Source: Cucumis sativus (lineage: Eukaryota > Streptophyta > Magnoliopsida > Cucurbitales > Cucurbitaceae). Taken from it: a DNA stretch of 64,000 nucleotides. The stretch covers positions 26,492,272 through 26,556,271 of the forward strand of contig NC_026659.2 in assembly GCF_000004075.3 (NCBI RefSeq), read 5' to 3'. Made by a program: the position numbers and the translations under genes. The notes under the pieces are model-generated. The model was not told the origin of the DNA and made no database searches. It saw only the letters and a list, made by a program, of their open reading frames with translations. Of this stretch, positions 13,101 to 24,785 are shown in pieces (within the stretch, counting starts at the first letter, position 1; each line of letters starts with the position of its first letter).

Positions 13101-14135
13101 AAACTTTGCATGCGGACCAAAGAGGATATGGATTGCTGTAATTAATTTTGGTTTGCCTTTTGACATACCAAATTTAAAATTATAAACTTTTTTTTTATCA
13201 TTATTTTATTTTAATTTTTTAAAATACCAACGTGATGAAATTATAAATGACGATTAGGATGTGACAAACTATTATTTTAAAATGAAGCATTATGGTGGGT
13301 GAAGCTTGTTGGATTAGACAATCCTTTGGTTTTAAACATAATTAGTTTAATTAGACTTTAATTGATTTCTTAAGAATAAAGAAAAAGAAAATTCTGTATT
13401 TTCTTATTTTATCCTTTGTTTAAATTAATTCTCATTTATTTTTAAAAAAAGTAATAATTCTCACTTTAGTTCGGTATAAATTTTATTTTAATTGTCAATA
13501 CGACCACGTGATACATGTACTTATTTGTTTGAGGTGGGAGTACAAATGTCATACCTAATGTTTACCAAATTAGGGAAATCACCACATGCACATAAACACA
13601 TACCTACATTTAGGGCACGTTTGGCGTAAGAAGTAGAAGTTAGGAAGAAACGAAATTGTTTAACTTTCCTTATTGTTTGGTCTAATTTTTTTTCATAAAT
13701 CTCACCGTTAGCAAATATCACTTATATGATTTTAACTTCTTACACTATTTTTTTTAAAAAAAGAATCTTACAATTTAGAACCCAACTAAACTAGACTAAC
13801 AACTCTTCAAAGTGGAATATATTCTTTGTCCTAAAACACTTCTTTAATTTTCATGACCTACCATCTTTAATTTTAGAATCAAGTTTTGATATAGTACAAA
13901 CGTCACTTCATACACTTCATACGATACAAATTACCTTGTAAAAAGAAAAAAACAAGTTGTTTGAATCTTGATTGAACATGTTCCTCTCAGTTTAAAAGGC
14001 AACGATTCCATAGAATTAAAACAACTCTATGTGCCCCATTAAAAGCTTCACAAAACAGAAGCAAATGGGAAGAACAAACCAGAAAAGAAAAATTAAAAAA
14101 GAAGGGTGAAATAGTAACTAATAGCTATGAAAGCT
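10168..14135. other. Intergenic: NAC promoter and long AT-rich spacer
   Basis: About 4 kb without a supported gene. The right end is the 3' flank of the TPR-SET gene, also on the minus strand. The part at 12,030-12,500 is less AT-rich and contains CACGT cores; several short frames there have no recognisable product. A second CACGTG lies near 13,505. I saw no clear transposon ends. Confidence 0.4.
10793..10798. promoter_or_regulatory. G-box (CACGTG) upstream of the NAC gene
   Basis: A palindromic CACGTG lies about 630 bases upstream of the NAC start codon. Such cores bind bZIP and bHLH factors and contain the ABRE core ACGTG, which would suit an ABA-responsive NAP-type gene. One six-base match in several kb can occur by chance. 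Confidence 0.25.
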
Positions 14136-15758
14136 CTAGTGGCCATATTCATGGCTGCTACCAAGTTCAAGAAGACACCTCAAAGCTTGTTTCTTCATCA
14201 CTTTCCCATAAACACCTCTGCCCAACTTCAAAACCTTCTCCATTTCCATAACCCCACCATTGTTATTATTATTCCTCTTAAACCTTTCCACCATCATCTT
14301 CACCACTCTCTCATCACTCCCCACTGCATCAACCACACTATCCACCACCATTTCCATTCCTTGAATTCTTCTTCCCCATTTCTTCATTGCCTTATCTGAA
14401 CTAAACAATTCAAAATATGCTCCCCAAAATGAAGCCCTCAAATACCCTTTCTCTTTTCCTCTCACCGTCCATCTCCTCATTCCTTCTTCCAACTTGTAAA
14501 TTGCTGCCCCCATTTCAATTCCCCCTCTCATTGACATTTCTATCTCCTTCATCTCTTCTTTGTTGCTGATTTCTTCCTCGAATCGACACCGTTTGCAATT
14601 GCAATTGAACCCCCATGTCTCCGACATTCTCTTGCGGTCTTTCCATGATGAAAGCGGATCGAAATATGCGAATGTGATCTCTTCCCCTGCTTTTACGTCT
14701 CTGGATGCGTGGACTAGAATGTGATCTCCAATGTGTAAGCGTCTGGCATTGGGGATACATGAATGGTTGATGAATGAAGGTAAAACCCATAGCCCAACTC
14801 CATAGTAATCTCTGTTTTTGCCCAAAACTTTAGCAGAATTTGCATCTTCAACTAGGGAATTGATATCCAAAACACTGAGGATGTTACTCATTTCGCTTGG
14901 GCTAATCTGATCCTTAGTTTCTGGCTTGAAGACACTCATTTCGGGAACCTCGAGATCCTCCTCTCCTTCACCACTCGAGAGTAAACCAATTAAATATTTT
15001 GTTTTGGTGCTTTTTGTGGCAGAATCTGTGACCTTGTCGATGAAATTCTTCCACATTACCAGTTGGGCATTTTCATCGCAATTTTCTGGTAAAATCCCTC
15101 TCTCGATAGCGATTGCTTTGGTTACTAGCAGCAAAGTTCCAGAGTCTACATTCTTCGTTGCGAATAGCCCACGTCCACTATTCCCAGATCTTTTAATCTG
15201 TATTGGACCGATGAATTCAGCCAAACCTGGGGATTTCCCACGAAACCCATTTAGAACCCAATCAGAGAGATCGAAAGCTCCAGTTTTAGACAAATGTTCG
15301 AGCTTTTTGCATTTCTCGACATACCCATTTAGATTTTCGGAGTTTCCACTTACCTGTGGATCAAACAAAGCCGTTTTGAAGCATTCCAATGCCGACGAGT
15401 ACCTGTTGAGATTCAGCAGAATCTTACCTTTACAAAGAAGAGTTTTGAAGTGGGTGCTCTCGATTTTCAAAGCTTCCTCGCAATCTCTCAAGGCTTCTTC
15501 GAAAATTCTGAGCTTGGATCGAGCTTCGGCTCTGTTGCAGAGGGCTAAACAGAGAGATTTCTGAAGCTTGGAAAGATGAAAATTTGTAGTCGGGGTTTGA
15601 TTTCTGCAGATGGTGATGAATTGAGTGTAGGTACAAACAGCGTCGTTCCATTCTTCTCTGAGAAGAAGTTCCGTAGCTTTAGATCTGAGAATTTGCATTT
15701 CTGCTTCCGCCATTTCTGGGTCTTTTAGTTGTTGCTGTTGCTGTAGTTGGTCCGCCAT
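14136..15758 (-). CDS. TPR and SET domain protein, probable lysine methyltransferase (SDG35/ATXR1-like)
   Basis: A single uninterrupted frame of 540 residues. The N-terminal third (about 20-135) is helical with TPR-like repeats, including ALCNRAEARSKLRIFEEALR and CEEALKIESTHFKTLLCKGK. A split, SMYD-like SET domain follows: GRGLFATKNVDSG at 195-207, then an insert, then FINHSCIPNARR at 329-340, and AGEEITFAYFDPL at 357-369. A Cys-rich post-SET follows (WGFNCNCKRC, 382-391). The NHSC and GEEITFAY motifs that form the SAM/lysine pocket are intact, so activity is plausible, but the substrate is unknown. The C-terminus is helical and basic. The start has a short poly-Gln run. From memory the closest relative is Arabidopsis At1g26760, next to the mS23 and bL32m genes there, which matches this locus. 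Confidence 0.9.
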   Translation of the reverse strand: MADQLQQQQQLKDPEMAEAEMQILRSKATELLLREEWNDAVCTYTQFITICRNQTPTTNFHLSKLQKSLCLALCNRAEARSKLRIFEEALRDCEEALKIESTHFKTLLCKGKILLNLNRYSSALECFKTALFDPQVSGNSENLNGYVEKCKKLEHLSKTGAFDLSDWVLNGFRGKSPGLAEFIGPIQIKRSGNSGRGLFATKNVDSGTLLLVTKAIAIERGILPENCDENAQLVMWKNFIDKVTDSATKSTKTKYLIGLLSSGEGEEDLEVPEMSVFKPETKDQISPSEMSNILSVLDINSLVEDANSAKVLGKNRDYYGVGLWVLPSFINHSCIPNARRLHIGDHILVHASRDVKAGEEITFAYFDPLSSWKDRKRMSETWGFNCNCKRCRFEEEISNKEEMKEIEMSMRGGIEMGAAIYKLEEGMRRWTVRGKEKGYLRASFWGAYFELFSSDKAMKKWGRRIQGMEMVVDSVVDAVGSDERVVKMMVERFKRNNNNNGGVMEMEKVLKLGRGVYGKVMKKQALRCLLELGSSHEYGH

Positions 15759-16746
15759 TGCTATTTGGGAAGGTGAGATAAAAAGTGAAAATGGTTGTTT
15801 TCTTCTTGTCTTTGATGATCGTTGTAATTTCTGGGAAAATTTTGAATTGTGGGATTGTAACGGTCATATTACGAATCTTTTTCCCTCTCTCTTCCCTTTG
15901 GATTCCAATGGTTTTAAAAAGCCTTTAACTGTCCAACGGTTATATCTCGGGACCGTTCATCTTCCATTCTCTTTGTTTTGAAACCATTCATCGATATTAA
16001 TATACTAATTAATTACTATCATTTATCATAGGATCAGAATGTGTTGGGAAAATATATGAGTTGAGCTCTCCAAAAGAGTTGAGAAAACAAATAAGTAAAT
16101 AATTGAAGGGTAATAAAAATAATAAAGAAATAAAAATGTATTAAAAAAATATCTCATTTTCTACCAAGATAGACTATAGTTTAGATTGCTATCCAAACTT
16201 TACATTCATTTGATAATTTTAGTCAAGCTTTAAAGTCCCCATATGAGATGTATTATTGAAACATCTTTTCCACAAGAGCACATCACTCCATGTAGCTTGC
16301 CTAGAAAAGGAAAAAAGAATAAATGATATCCAAGCTCTACTTCAAAATGGAAAGAACACAATAGGGATACTATGACAACCATCAATCACATTCTTTAGTT
16401 AATTCAAAATAACAAATTAGAAAATGATCAAAGTGTGTCTAGAAATGTTGCATCTAAATCCGATATAGAGTTGAATGATGACCTCAATTAGTAGAATATA
16501 TGTAAATTTAGATTGTAGAATGATATTAGAGAGAGAGAGAGTAGAATGAAGTTGAATGATGACCTAATGAACTAACAATCACATGAATTCAAACAAAATT
16601 TACACCAAATTGAGCACAAAAAATTAATAGAATTAGCCACAAGAGCTGAAAAAGGTGAACTTTTTGGATTAGTAGAGTGGTAGCCCTAAATTTCTCTTCT
16701 GTTGAATAGGGTTTTGGGGAATGGTCAATGAAAACAAGGGAAGAAC
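15759..16746. other. Intergenic: divergent promoter between the SET gene and UCP3
   Basis: About 1 kb of AT-rich sequence between a minus-strand and a plus-strand gene, so it should hold both promoters. A short GA run lies at about 16,531-16,541, and the phrase AGTTGAATGATGACCT occurs twice (near 16,468 and 16,550). No gene seen. Confidence 0.4.
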
Positions 16747-18206
16747 ATGGAAGCAACCCACAATCCCTACACCAAATTGGTACTCACCGGCCTCTCCGCC
16801 ATGGTGGCGGAGTCCGCCACCTTCCCCATAGACCTCACTAAGACCAGGCTTCAGCTCCACGGCGAGTCTTCCTCCTCCTCTCGCTCCACAAATGCCTTCA
16901 GACTCGCTTCAGCCATTGTCAAGGACCAAGGTCCTTTTGCCCTCTACAAGGGCTTGTCTCCCGCGATTCTCAGGCACCTTTTCTATACGCCCATACGAAT
17001 CGTTGGATACGAACATCTCCGATCTCTCTTCCTTGCGTCCGATGGTGGCTCTGTTTCCTTCCATTCCAAGGCTCTTGTTGGTGGAATCTCCGGCTCCATT
17101 GCTCAGGTTCCAATTTTTCCACATTATCATTTTATTGAGGCTTTGTTTAACGATATGGTACATTTAAGATATTTATATTTGCCAATGAACTGTATGATCT
17201 CTAGTATTTGTGCCAATCTTCCCAATTGTAACATGATGGAATTGATTGATGTTATAGAATTCTTTCATTGCTTTGAATTTTGTGAATCTAGGATGAGTCT
17301 GAAAATTACAGCCATTATCTGAACGGTCAATTGTGAGCTTGAAAATTGGCACAACATATACATTTTGCTTTTAGTGTACACACCTCAACTATTTTTACTA
17401 ATATCTTGGAACAACTCATCTAACTTATCTCAGGAACACTTGTTGGATATTAAATCCATGATAGGCAGCTACCATGGATTGAATCATTCTCTTATTAACC
17501 CTTTATCATATCCAAGCTTTTCATACACAACCGACGATAGTTATAAAATATATGTTTACCCATATGTTAAACTATCACTTTCAAAGTTATTGATGTTCTT
17601 AACATGCTGATACTACTTTGCTAAATATCATTATCTTTTTTGTGTTTACCATTAGCATTTCAGGTAGTGGCAAGTCCTGCTGATCTTGTTAAGGTGAGGA
17701 TGCAAGCTGATGGGCGTCTAATAAGTCAAGGTCTGCAACCTAGATACTCAGGGCCTTTCGATGCCTTAACCAAGATAGTGCGTGGAGAAGGGGTTGTTGG
17801 ACTTTGGAAAGGGGTTGTTCCAAATGTTCAAAGAGCATTTTTGGTTAACATGGGAGAATTAGCCTGCTACGATCATGCTAAACGTTTTGTTATTCAGAAT
17901 CAATTAGCTGGAGATAATATTTTTGGCCACACTTGTGCTTCTGTAATTTCAGGTCTGTGTGCAACTGCTTTGAGTTGTCCAGCTGATGTTGTAAAGACAA
18001 GAATGATGAATCAAGCTGCTAGCAAGGAAGGAATTACCAAGTATAACAGCTCTTATGATTGTCTTGTGAAGACTGTTAAAGTTGAAGGATTGAGAGCTTT
18101 GTGGAAGGGGTTTTTTCCTACTTGGGCCAGGCTTGGTCCTTGGCAATTTGTCTTCTGGGTGTCTTATGAGAAGTTTCGTAAACTTGCTGGGTTATCTTCC
18201 TTCTAG
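16747..18206 (+). CDS. UCP3: Mitochondrial carrier, plant uncoupling protein 3 type
   Basis: Two exons, 16747-17106 and 17664-18206, give 300 residues, the usual length for a mitochondrial carrier. The three repeat signatures PX[D/E]XX[K/R] are present: PIDLTKTRLQ at 27, PADLVKVRMQ at 125 and PADVVKTRMM at 226. Each repeat should form two membrane helices in the inner mitochondrial membrane. The segments GELACYDHAKRF and GFFPTWARLGPWQFVFWVSYE are characteristic of the UCP/dicarboxylate carrier branch, and I recognise the whole as the plant UCP3 (PUMP3) type. Transport substrate is not settled for this group; related plant UCPs exchange dicarboxylates or amino acids. The donor site (CAG/GTTCCA) is weak beyond the GT. 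Retaining the intron would give a truncated 191-residue product. A divergent partner, the SET gene, lies upstream. Confidence 0.93.
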
Positions 18207-19455
18207 TTATTCAATTGCTACGAACTTGTTGGCCTAAAGAAAACAAATGCTATGAACTCGTTGGCATCGAGTTTTTTGTGCCAAACCAAGTAAACATTAG
18301 CAGATAAAGGGTGGGATATTGATTGGCTAATGGCTTTGTCATGAGCAGAAATAGCTTTTAAGTTTATTTGATATCAAAATTGTGGTCCATCTAATGTATG
18401 ATCCAATATTGGGAAAAAAAATGAAATATATGGATTGTGATTATTATTATTTTTGTTGTTACTGTATCTTTTTGTTAGTTGTGAAATTATCAAAACGAAA
18501 CTTCGTGCCCACATTGATCATTCACTTTTCTCACTTTCTTGAACTTCACTTCCTGTCTTGCTCTCTGTTGGTCTTCCATCTCTCATTCGTGCTTGATCTC
18601 CGATCTCTCAGTCCAGTACATCTTGCATAAAAACCAAATGTTAGGCCACCAATCATTTGGCAGTATAGTAGAAGAGGAAATAAGGGGAGTGCGCGTTATG
18701 GGGAGTGTGGCTGCTAGAGCTGAGACCCAACAACCCACGGTTAGTTAGTTTTAGGGTAGAGAGGTTTAAATTGTGAAAGAGAGGTCCGCTAGTGGGTATG
18801 AAAGTTTTATTAATCATTTGAAAGATAGAAGAGGCACTGAGGGGGTAATTCTTTCTTTGTTCTTCTTTATCAATTACCTTCTGTTTCGGGATTGAGATTC
18901 ATCTCCATTCCGGCGTTCTATCAGCAACATTTCAATCACTTACGGAGAAAGAGAAGGGCAAATGGAGAAAGAGAAGATAGAAGAATGATCGGCACAACTA
19001 GAGGAAGGAAAATCGAGAAGAACAAAAAGGGGGGAAATTGAGGGTTAATTTCGAACTTTGAATTGATAATGTAAGCAAGAGTGTAAGTTTCATAACAGAA
19101 AAAAAAAACCATTTTAAAATTCTAGATTGAGGTTTATTATACAATTATCTCTATATTGAATATGTTCCAATGTTAAAAAAATGAAATATAGAAAAAAACT
19201 GATGAATATTGAATTGGATCAATATGATTAAAAGTTGATCGAACATTTATCAAGGCGATTGGCATTGCCACCTTCTGAGAGGGTCAGCCATCGAATAATT
19301 GAATAACATCAAAAGAAAAATCTTTTAAATGTTCTTGAACTAATGCTTCAGATATGGTGTTCGCTTGAATCTAAAAATATTCTCAATTACTGAACTGTCA
19401 AAATTATTGCAAAAGCTAGTTTCCAGAAGCAGAGATGGGAGAATGGAATATTCCA
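18207..19455. other. Intergenic: convergent 3' flanks of UCP3 and mS23
   Basis: About 1.25 kb. UCP3 comes in from the left and mS23 from the right. A purine-rich part around 18,930-19,035 has no coding signal I can support. No recognisable element. Confidence 0.4.
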
Positions 19456-21248
19456 TCACCGGCCGCCTCCCGTTCTTTCCTGCATTTCAGCTGCTCTCTC
19501 CTCCTTCAACCTTTGTGCAATCTCTTTAATCTTGGGATCGAAGAAACGGTCCCGGACGAATTTCCTTTCCTCGGCTTGTATCTCCTTTATAGCACTTGGA
19601 TAAGGGTTACGAGGAGGTTTCTTCCCTTGAAGACGTGCAATTTGCTTCAAGCGAGAGTACGCATTCTTTTTCATCTTTTTCTCTGCCCGGTATTCCATCT
19701 GAATGACAAAAGACATTGTTGACAAAATGTAGAGATTCAAGATAAGTATATGGGTAAAGGAATTGTAATCCATACGTTGGCTACTGTCATGGCTTCCTCC
19801 TCATTGACACCTTGTTCCTTCAGTTCAAGCACTCGCCAGGCAAATATTCGGGCTGGGGGAGGATTAAAACCACAGAACCTGTTGCAACAAAAGCCAATTA
19901 TTTAGGAACTATCTCTATTTTTTTTCTACAGTTTTTCATCTTCTGGACATCAAAATTTCACCCAATGCAGTGCAAGATAAAACTCTACAACGTGTGTGTG
20001 TGTGTGTGTATACATATTAGAGATTCTAAGAGCATGCATTTGACAAATGGCAAACTCAATTTACCATTCTTCCAAAAATGCAAAGTGACATCAGGAACTT
20101 TTTTATCAGCGGATCTATTTTAAACCAAGCATGTCTCTACTGATTGATTAGAAGCCAAAGACCAAACTATTTAATAGGAATCAGGCCAACTCTTTAAAAT
20201 ACAACATACTTTTGTGTAATTAGACGAAAAAATGGCCTCACTATAGTTAGGAAAATATTCGGCCTCAGAAGAATTAGCTCATTGTCGACAGTGATTAAAT
20301 GCACAATGCAGACAGACATTCAAATTTAACAATCGATTGCAAGGCCTCTTAAGCAGTAGGCATATGGAACTCTATTTCATAAATATCCAACCAGAGTATT
20401 CTACATGATATGTACTTCAAACCCTTTAAGGTAGAAATTTCATAAGAGCCTAAAAACCTGAGAATCTAATTTCACTTCAAGGCAGACAAGTTGTTCTCAA
20501 ACAACGAAATCAATCCCTCATTCCAAACATGTATGATGTAGTAAAATGCGACAAACTGTGTACAAGAGAAGTATCATACTTGATGGCATCATGGTAATAT
20601 GAGTCTGGATGTTTCTTGAAGAACTTTTTTACATATACATCCTCAGGAAGAGTGATTGTCTTAATTGTTCCATCTACTCGGGGAAATGAAGGAGGTGGCG
20701 CCCTGAGCAAGAGGGTAATGGATGCAGATAAGATAATTGATTAATTGTTTCAAACAATGCTCAACTCATGAACAGGAAGCAACAGCAATAAAGAAAAATC
20801 CAGAAGTTTGAGCCCTTCCAAAGAAATTTTCATCTCAATAAGCAGTTCAAAATTTATTTAATTAAATGGAGAGAAACCCACCGCCAAAAGATCACCAAAA
20901 AGTATGCCATATACAAGATAAATTGAGAAACTTGAATCTAATAAAATACCAAAAGATTCCACTAATCTAAAAAAAAATGATTTGACAAGCAAAACCCCCA
21001 AGGTTTACAAACAAAAGAGGTATATAGAAATCCACCCTTCCCTCCCCCCGATTTAAGAACAAAAATTGAACATTTCTAAGATCCTAGAGAATGAAATACT
21101 CCTAAAAAGAGAGAAAAAAAACACGAGGAATGAGGAATAGAAAAAGAACTGACTGCTCCATGGCTTTGAGCCAAACAGGTTCTGCTTTGGCCAAGCCCTT
21201 GACGAGCTTTCTAGTCTTAGTTAGCAAGTCTCCTTTCATGAAGGACAT
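19456..21248 (-). CDS. Mitochondrial small ribosomal subunit protein mS23 (S25-family)
   Basis: Four exons, 21154-21248, 20580-20702, 19776-19878 and 19456-19698, join in frame to 187 residues. The protein starts MSFMKGDLLTKTRKLVKGLA, continues through APPPSFPRVDGTIKTITLPE and KKFFKKHPDSYYHDAIKY, then FCGFNPPPARIFAWRVLELK. It ends in a long basic, helical region rich in Lys, Arg and Glu (AEKKMKKNAYSRLKQIARLQ, then KPPRNPYPSAIKEIQ). I recognise it as the plant mitoribosomal protein mS23, often annotated as 28S/37S ribosomal protein S23 or S25. There is no long presequence; the basic N-terminus may do the targeting. The exon 1 donor (GTCAGT) is slightly unusual. Its neighbour two genes away is another mitoribosomal protein (bL32m), and the same trio with the SET gene is recalled from Arabidopsis At1g26740-26760. 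Confidence 0.85.
19992..20009. repeat. (GT)n microsatellite in an mS23 intron
   Basis: Nine GT units inside the intron between mS23 exons 2 and 3. Likely length-polymorphic. Confidence 0.9.
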
Positions 21249-22357
21249 GGCTCCCTCCTTCTTGGATTGTGATTAAATCCAATAATCTACTGATTACAAT
21301 AAAAATGAGAAACCCAAAAGTAAATTCAAATATTATATATCAAAGCAAAAATACCCCATTGGTATCATTAGGGTTCGAAACTAACAAATCAGGATTATTG
21401 AGAAACTAGGTTTATGACTAAGATGTAAAGAAATCGAACAGAAATTTAAAAAAAAAGAAGAAGAAGAAGAGAGGCAGCAACGTACCAGAAGATACGATGA
21501 AGATGAAACTAGGGAGAGATCCTTCAGCTAATTTCTTCTTCGAGAATTGGACAAGAACAAAACGGTTTATTGGAAGGAAACCACCGGAAATCGACCCGCC
21601 CGAAAACCGATCCCATTGGGTTGGGTCCGGTTCACATAAATGTTGTCAACCAAATAACTTTTATTAAAAAAGATGAACTCAATCCAATTCGACCGCAAAA
21701 AATTCGGTTGAATGTACATAATAAATTGGTTTGAGTTACTCGAATTATTTATCTAAATTTTAATTCTTAAAAAATAAATGAAAGTTAAAAGACATAAATT
21801 TTGATTTAATTACTTTTACCTATGAAATTAAAATTAACAACTCAATTTATCCATGGGTTATTAACACGAGAAAAGTTTGACTTGGGTTGATTGAATTTTC
21901 ATTCTAATTCTACATAGATTATATTATCTTACCTTTTATAAAAAAAAATTGGTTAAATTCTCATATATTTGAGATTTGTTATGTTATATTAATTGAAATT
22001 CTTGGGTGCGTTGATGTGATTTTATAATTTAATAATTTAATGAGTTTCTTTTTACCCATTTCTCTATTTCAAAACTCTCCATTTGTATTGTTTTTATTAT
22101 TTGATATTTATCATTTTTTATTATAATATTCAATTATTTACTTATCAAACTAAAATAGAGTACTCAAATAATTAAAGCATTTTACTTTACCTTTTACTTT
22201 GACAAGGTAACGATCTCTTTCTAAAGGGAAAAAAAGTTTAAGTTTAACGTGTCATTTAAATAGTTCTACTACTTCCATGTATAAGGGAAAAACAAATGCA
22301 TTTCAAAGTAAACAGATCAAGGCATGGGGACAAATTTCATTACAAACCAAGTGGGTG
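21249..22357. other. Intergenic: mS23 promoter and fucosyltransferase 3' flank
   Basis: About 1.1 kb. The GC-richer stretch at about 21,480-21,640 is the probable mS23 leader and promoter. A GAA run sits near 21,455. The remainder is AT-rich with no gene seen. Confidence 0.4.
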
Positions 22358-24785
22358 TTATAAATCCTCATGGTGAACAAGCTTAAGCCCCCAGCTCATG
22401 TCTTCACAATGTCTTACATGGGGAACAACTTCACCCGTATCTATTCCTTTCTTTGCTTTGCAGTCATAGAATGGAGGAGCATGAAAACAAGGCTCCATTG
22501 ACATCGCCCTACGACATGGTGGATTGGGCGTGGTCATGTTCTCTGCCTTGTAGAGAATCCATGGCTTTGATCCGCCGAGCCCTTGAGCCACATACCCGAA
22601 TGTTGACCATGCACTGGTCACCAATACATCACTCAAACTCAGAAGGTACATTTCTGCCCATGCTTTCCTATTGTGAGTCTTCTTCTCTGTCTGCTGATAC
22701 ATTTCGTAGCTTGGCTGATGAACTGTAATGACATCTCCGGTCTTAGTCGGGTATTCCCAGTACAAGGTTCTCAATTGTTCATAGTATCCAGAACTTAAAG
22801 ATGTCATCAAAACAGCTTTCACTCTTGGGCGTTCCAGAGGCACGGAGGAGGAGCCTTCCTTGTCTACCTCAGGCAGTAGCTTCTCCTTAAGAGTACAGCC
22901 TAGAATTTGATCGGTTATATGTTGGAATGGCCCCGGTTCACTCTTGAACACTCTTACTTGAATTCCTATTCTTTCATCTGCACTTGCTAGATATGCTTTA
23001 TAGTATCTTGTTATTAGACCCCAAACATGATTTGATGGGTGAAAAAGATAACGGCCTAGATGATGGAAGATGGTGTCTTTTTGCGGGAATAAGTTACTCA
23101 ATTTCTGCTCGAAAGATGGGATCAAGAAGAGAGATGGAACAAAGTAGTTATCTGTCTTCAGTATAAGCCACGGGACCCTACCTAAAAGAGCCTGTTCTTG
23201 ATCACAGAAAAACAGCTTGTCGTGATCATCATAATCATGAGTCAAATGTAGGTATAGATAGGATGGGACTGATTCTATCGACGTATTTAGAGTGTTCATC
23301 TTAAGCATATTTCCATGACAGTTAGGAGATTTTGAATCGAAGTTGCTGAATTGATCCACCAAGGGGAAGTCATTTGGGAGCAACCAAGATTTTTCTGGGA
23401 AGGGCTCACAAAATAGATCAGCCATATCCTTCCCTGGATCAACTAGCAAGACACGATTGGTAAGGAGGGCATAGAGGAATGCAGAAGCCAAAGTGAGTAT
23501 CTTGTTTCCCAAGCCACTATAAGACATCCACACAACATATTTACACTCTGTCAAACTAACACTATTACCAGATCTAAGTTGCTCTACTGCCTCATCATAT
23601 GGTTTCGTATGGGGGCCACACCGTTGATGAAGTGCTTCGTAGTCTCTAAGCATCGAGAGGAGGTAAGAAGAAGGTTTGTTGGTTGAAGTTCTTCGATATA
23701 AACTGGATTGATATCTACTCAAGCATGATCCTTCATCAAATCCAGGAATTAGAAGTCCTCCAATAAGCTTGTCTCCATTGGAAAGTCGAGAGGAACTGTT
23801 TTCTGAACCTATAAATTGAGAACATGGAAAATGAAGAGAACTAGCAAGCAAAAGCAATGCTAAAATTCATTATAAACTTGTATAATTCAAAATGCACAAA
23901 TTCCAAACGTTTTGTTCCCTCTCCTGTGTTATCAGATAGGAAGTTGAATCCACAAATCTTAATAGAGTGATTTTGTCTATCTCATGCCAGAACATGACTC
24001 AGCGAATGGATGTATACACAGTGAAAGGACTTTCATAAATAATGAATTAAGTTGATACTTTAATAATATGCAATATGCAATATGCAACATAGATAAAAGA
24101 AACTAAAACAACAAATAAGCAAAGATTTCATGTTGAGTTTCATGGAATATTGACAAAAACGGTTCTCAGTGGTTTTCTTCTAGGATGTAATTATATGAGA
24201 AGCTCCATTAACAGTTGAGATAGAAAAAACTAAATTCATTTAAAGATGTAAGATAAGGAAAGTCATTATATGTAAGATACAACTAAAATGTCATTCTCTA
24301 TGCATCTATATGCAGAACCAACCAAAAGAGGTTTAATAATGATATTCACAACATCAGCAGAGACAACAGAGCTTCAAAAACAGTCCAACAACTTAATCTT
24401 CAAAGAGCCAGCAACTACAAATCATGGACATTAATTAATAAAATTTTGTAAAGATCTATTGCTAAAGAAAACAGATAACTATTCAAAGTTTATCAATACC
24501 CATCACATGAAAATATTAACCTGAACTCTCAGAACCGCCATTATTGGCCACTCTTTCCAATGCTCTGGCTTCAGCAAAACCCAGAAAAAGATCCACCGTT
24601 GAATTCCTAAACAACAAAACAACAAAAACAACCAACGGAAGACCAATAAACAAAGCAGTCAAGATCTCCTTCAGCTTCATATCTCTGATGAATCCAGATT
24701 TCGTAGCACCGTCCGCCGATGCTCGGAATCGGAAGCGATCAATAGGCCTTGAATACAAAGTTCGTCTTCTAAAAGCCCTCGTCAT
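22358..24785 (-). CDS. Galactoside 2-alpha-L-fucosyltransferase (GT37, xyloglucan FUT1 type)
   Basis: Two exons, 24521-24785 and 22358-23808, encode 571 residues. This is a type II Golgi protein: a basic cytosolic tail, one anchor at about residues 41-59 (ILTALFIGLPLVVFVVLLF), a stem, then the catalytic domain. GT37 landmarks are visible: WMSYSGLGNKILTLASAFLY at about 182-201, the GDP-fucose-binding IGIQVRVF at about 369-376, and SAWSTFGYVAQGLGG at about 487-501, followed by a Cys-rich tail (HAPPFYDCKA). Family members add alpha-1,2-fucose to galactose of xyloglucan or arabinogalactan proteins; which acceptor applies here cannot be read from sequence. An in-frame TGA directly precedes the start ATG, which fixes the N-terminus. 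The first exon carries only tail, anchor and part of the stem, as in other plant FUT genes. Confidence 0.92.

Noticed and set aside
14127-15564. Plus-strand frames opposite the TPR-SET gene
   Set aside because: Shadows of a strong 540-codon minus-strand frame with recognisable motifs.
16669-17167. Alternative frames over UCP3 exon 1 on both strands
   Set aside because: Composition shadows; only the frame from 16747 carries carrier motifs.
19812-20123. 103-codon plus-strand frame in the mS23 region
   Set aside because: It runs through an intron and a GT microsatellite opposite mS23 exon 3; no motif.
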